Of a DNA stretch of 6,488 bases, positions 6,053 through 6,488 are shown one piece after another. Both the position numbers and the translations under genes were made by a program. Below the pieces are notes generated by a model. It was not told where the DNA came from and did not search any database. It saw only the letters and a list, made by a program, of their open reading frames with translations. Origin of the DNA: Candidatus Thiodictyon intracellulare (GTDB taxonomy: Bacteria > Pseudomonadota > Gammaproteobacteria > Chromatiales > Chromatiaceae); contig JADNEJ010000536.1 in the NCBI GenBank assembly GCA_016292295.1, positions 1-6,488 on the forward strand. The letters run 5' to 3'. Numbering within the stretch: position 1 is the first letter of the stretch; each line of letters begins with the position of its first letter.

Positions 6053-6206
6053 TGGGGATTTTCATTTTCTGGGATGGCTGATGTTCCTTCCACAGGCGTT
6101 AGCCTTTTGATTGGAAACGTAGGGCTAACGGCCATAGAAGGAAGGTCAGCCACCCCGGAGGATGAAAGTCTTCTGTGGGAGCGGTGGGAGCGGCCTCCGG
6201 CCGCGA
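6027..6206. repeat. Long compound hairpin with a third REP unit (MITE-like)
   Basis: The left arm 6027-6104 pairs with the right arm 6123-6206 around an 18-base loop (6105-6122). The tip stem GGCGTTAGCC-type (6097-6104 with 6123-6130) is perfect over eight bases; the middle stretch 6045-6083 against 6144-6182 matches at 28 of 39 positions without gaps. The outer end on the right is a REP unit (6184-6206) identical over 23 bases to 5961-5983, preceded by a nine-base partial duplication (GTGGGAGCG, 6175-6183). No real coding sequence is present. The shape is that of a small non-autonomous mobile element flanked by REP units. Confidence 0.75.
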
Positions 6207-6367
6207 TGCGCCGCGTAACTGTTTAGCCCCCCCTGTTCTTAGCCCTCTTGGACGATCATAAGCCTACGCGACACAGCTCGACGGCCGTGCCAGAATATGC
6301 GGTATTATGTAGCAACTGCACATAGTTATCCTAAGCGAGAGCGGGCAAGCGCCGCCAGGCCACTACT
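6207..6367. other. Non-coding spacer before the right-edge ORF
   Basis: This spacer is noticeably more AT-rich than the flanks. It contains a short inverted pair (TATGT at 6306-6310 and ACATA at 6320-6324) and the related heptamers ACATAGT (6320-6326) and ACTATGT (6365-6371). No convincing promoter is seen: TTGGAC at 6248 has no -10 at the right distance. It may hold the end of the putative insertion sequence to the right. Confidence 0.25.
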
Positions 6368-6373
6368 ATGTAA

Positions 6374-6488
6374 CTGAGCGATCACGACCTCAGACAATTC
6401 GACGACGCCGATCTGGAGACGCCCGCGCGGGCGCGGGCGTTGTTGGGCAAGGCGCTGGCGGATCTGCAGGCGGCGCGCGAGCGACTTG
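6374..6488 (+). CDS. N-terminal fragment of a possible IS66-family transposase, cut by the window edge
   Basis: An open frame runs from 6374 off the right edge: 38 codons beginning LSDHDLRQFDDADLETPARA and ending ALADLQAARERL. The acidic start followed by an Ala/Arg/Leu-rich helix resembles the N-terminal coiled coil of IS66 TnpC transposases, which is normally followed by an 'NSS.PPSSD' motif that would lie just outside the window. The frame is preceded directly by TAA (6371-6373), itself preceded by ATG (6368-6370). Translation would therefore have to start at the CTG at 6374 or at a downstream TTG (about 6443), or else the gene carries a stop as its second codon. Assignment to IS66 is from resemblance only. 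Confidence 0.45.
   Translation, partial: MSDHDLRQFDDADLETPARARALLGKALADLQAARERL

Noticed and set aside
5320..6206. CRISPR array
   Set aside because: The repeats are inverted, of different kinds and irregularly spaced, and no cas gene is present.
5939..6226. 95-residue + strand frame in the compound hairpin
   Set aside because: It is made of REP and palindrome sequence, with no homology.

Overview
The window is GC-rich chromosomal DNA, probably from a gammaproteobacterium. Purple sulfur bacteria (Chromatiaceae/Chromatiales) are my best guess. That rests on the Gram-negative LPS-export gene lptG next to pepA, a Pil-Chp type chemotaxis relic, a bacteriohemerythrin, a PD-(D/E)XK protein of a family common in phototrophs, and several dispersed palindromic repeats. 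No rRNA or other marker fixes the taxon.

Layout. Bases 3-110 hold the tail of an unknown gene entering from the left, or a very short ORF. It is followed at 120-233 by the first copy of a 114-bp dispersed repeat. From about 270 to 1839 lie two adjacent decayed genes on the + strand. The first is a CheA/ChpA-type relic: an acidic repeated linker followed by a CheW-like domain, broken by frameshifts and a nonsense codon. The second is a ChpC-type CheW protein with two in-frame stops and a frameshift. The stop of the first and the start of the second still overlap as GTGA, as expected of an operon. A hairpin at 1836-1860 separates them from a convergent, intact bacteriohemerythrin gene (1857-2279, - strand).

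Bases 2280-2470 carry an imperfect terminal-inverted-repeat element. Next is intact pepA (2471-3979, - strand, leucyl aminopeptidase), and divergent from it lptG (4199-5269, + strand), the inner-membrane permease subunit of the LPS exporter. The lptF gene that usually sits between these two is absent.

Downstream of lptG is a repeat-rich accessory tract: a REP-like inverted repeat (5320-5407), the second copy of the 114-bp repeat (5449-5562), and a truncated PD-(D/E)XK protein whose apparent start codon lies at the repeat edge and whose active-site Asp has become Tyr. A large compound hairpin built from three REP units follows (5961-6206). The window ends in a coding segment that resembles the N-terminus of an IS66-type transposase.

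Only three genes look intact and functional: bacteriohemerythrin (O2/redox sensing or delivery), pepA (peptide turnover) and lptG (LPS transport). They share no obvious pathway. The rest is gene decay and repeats. I found no convincing new multi-gene system; the most unusual material is the repeat architecture and the decay pattern around it.
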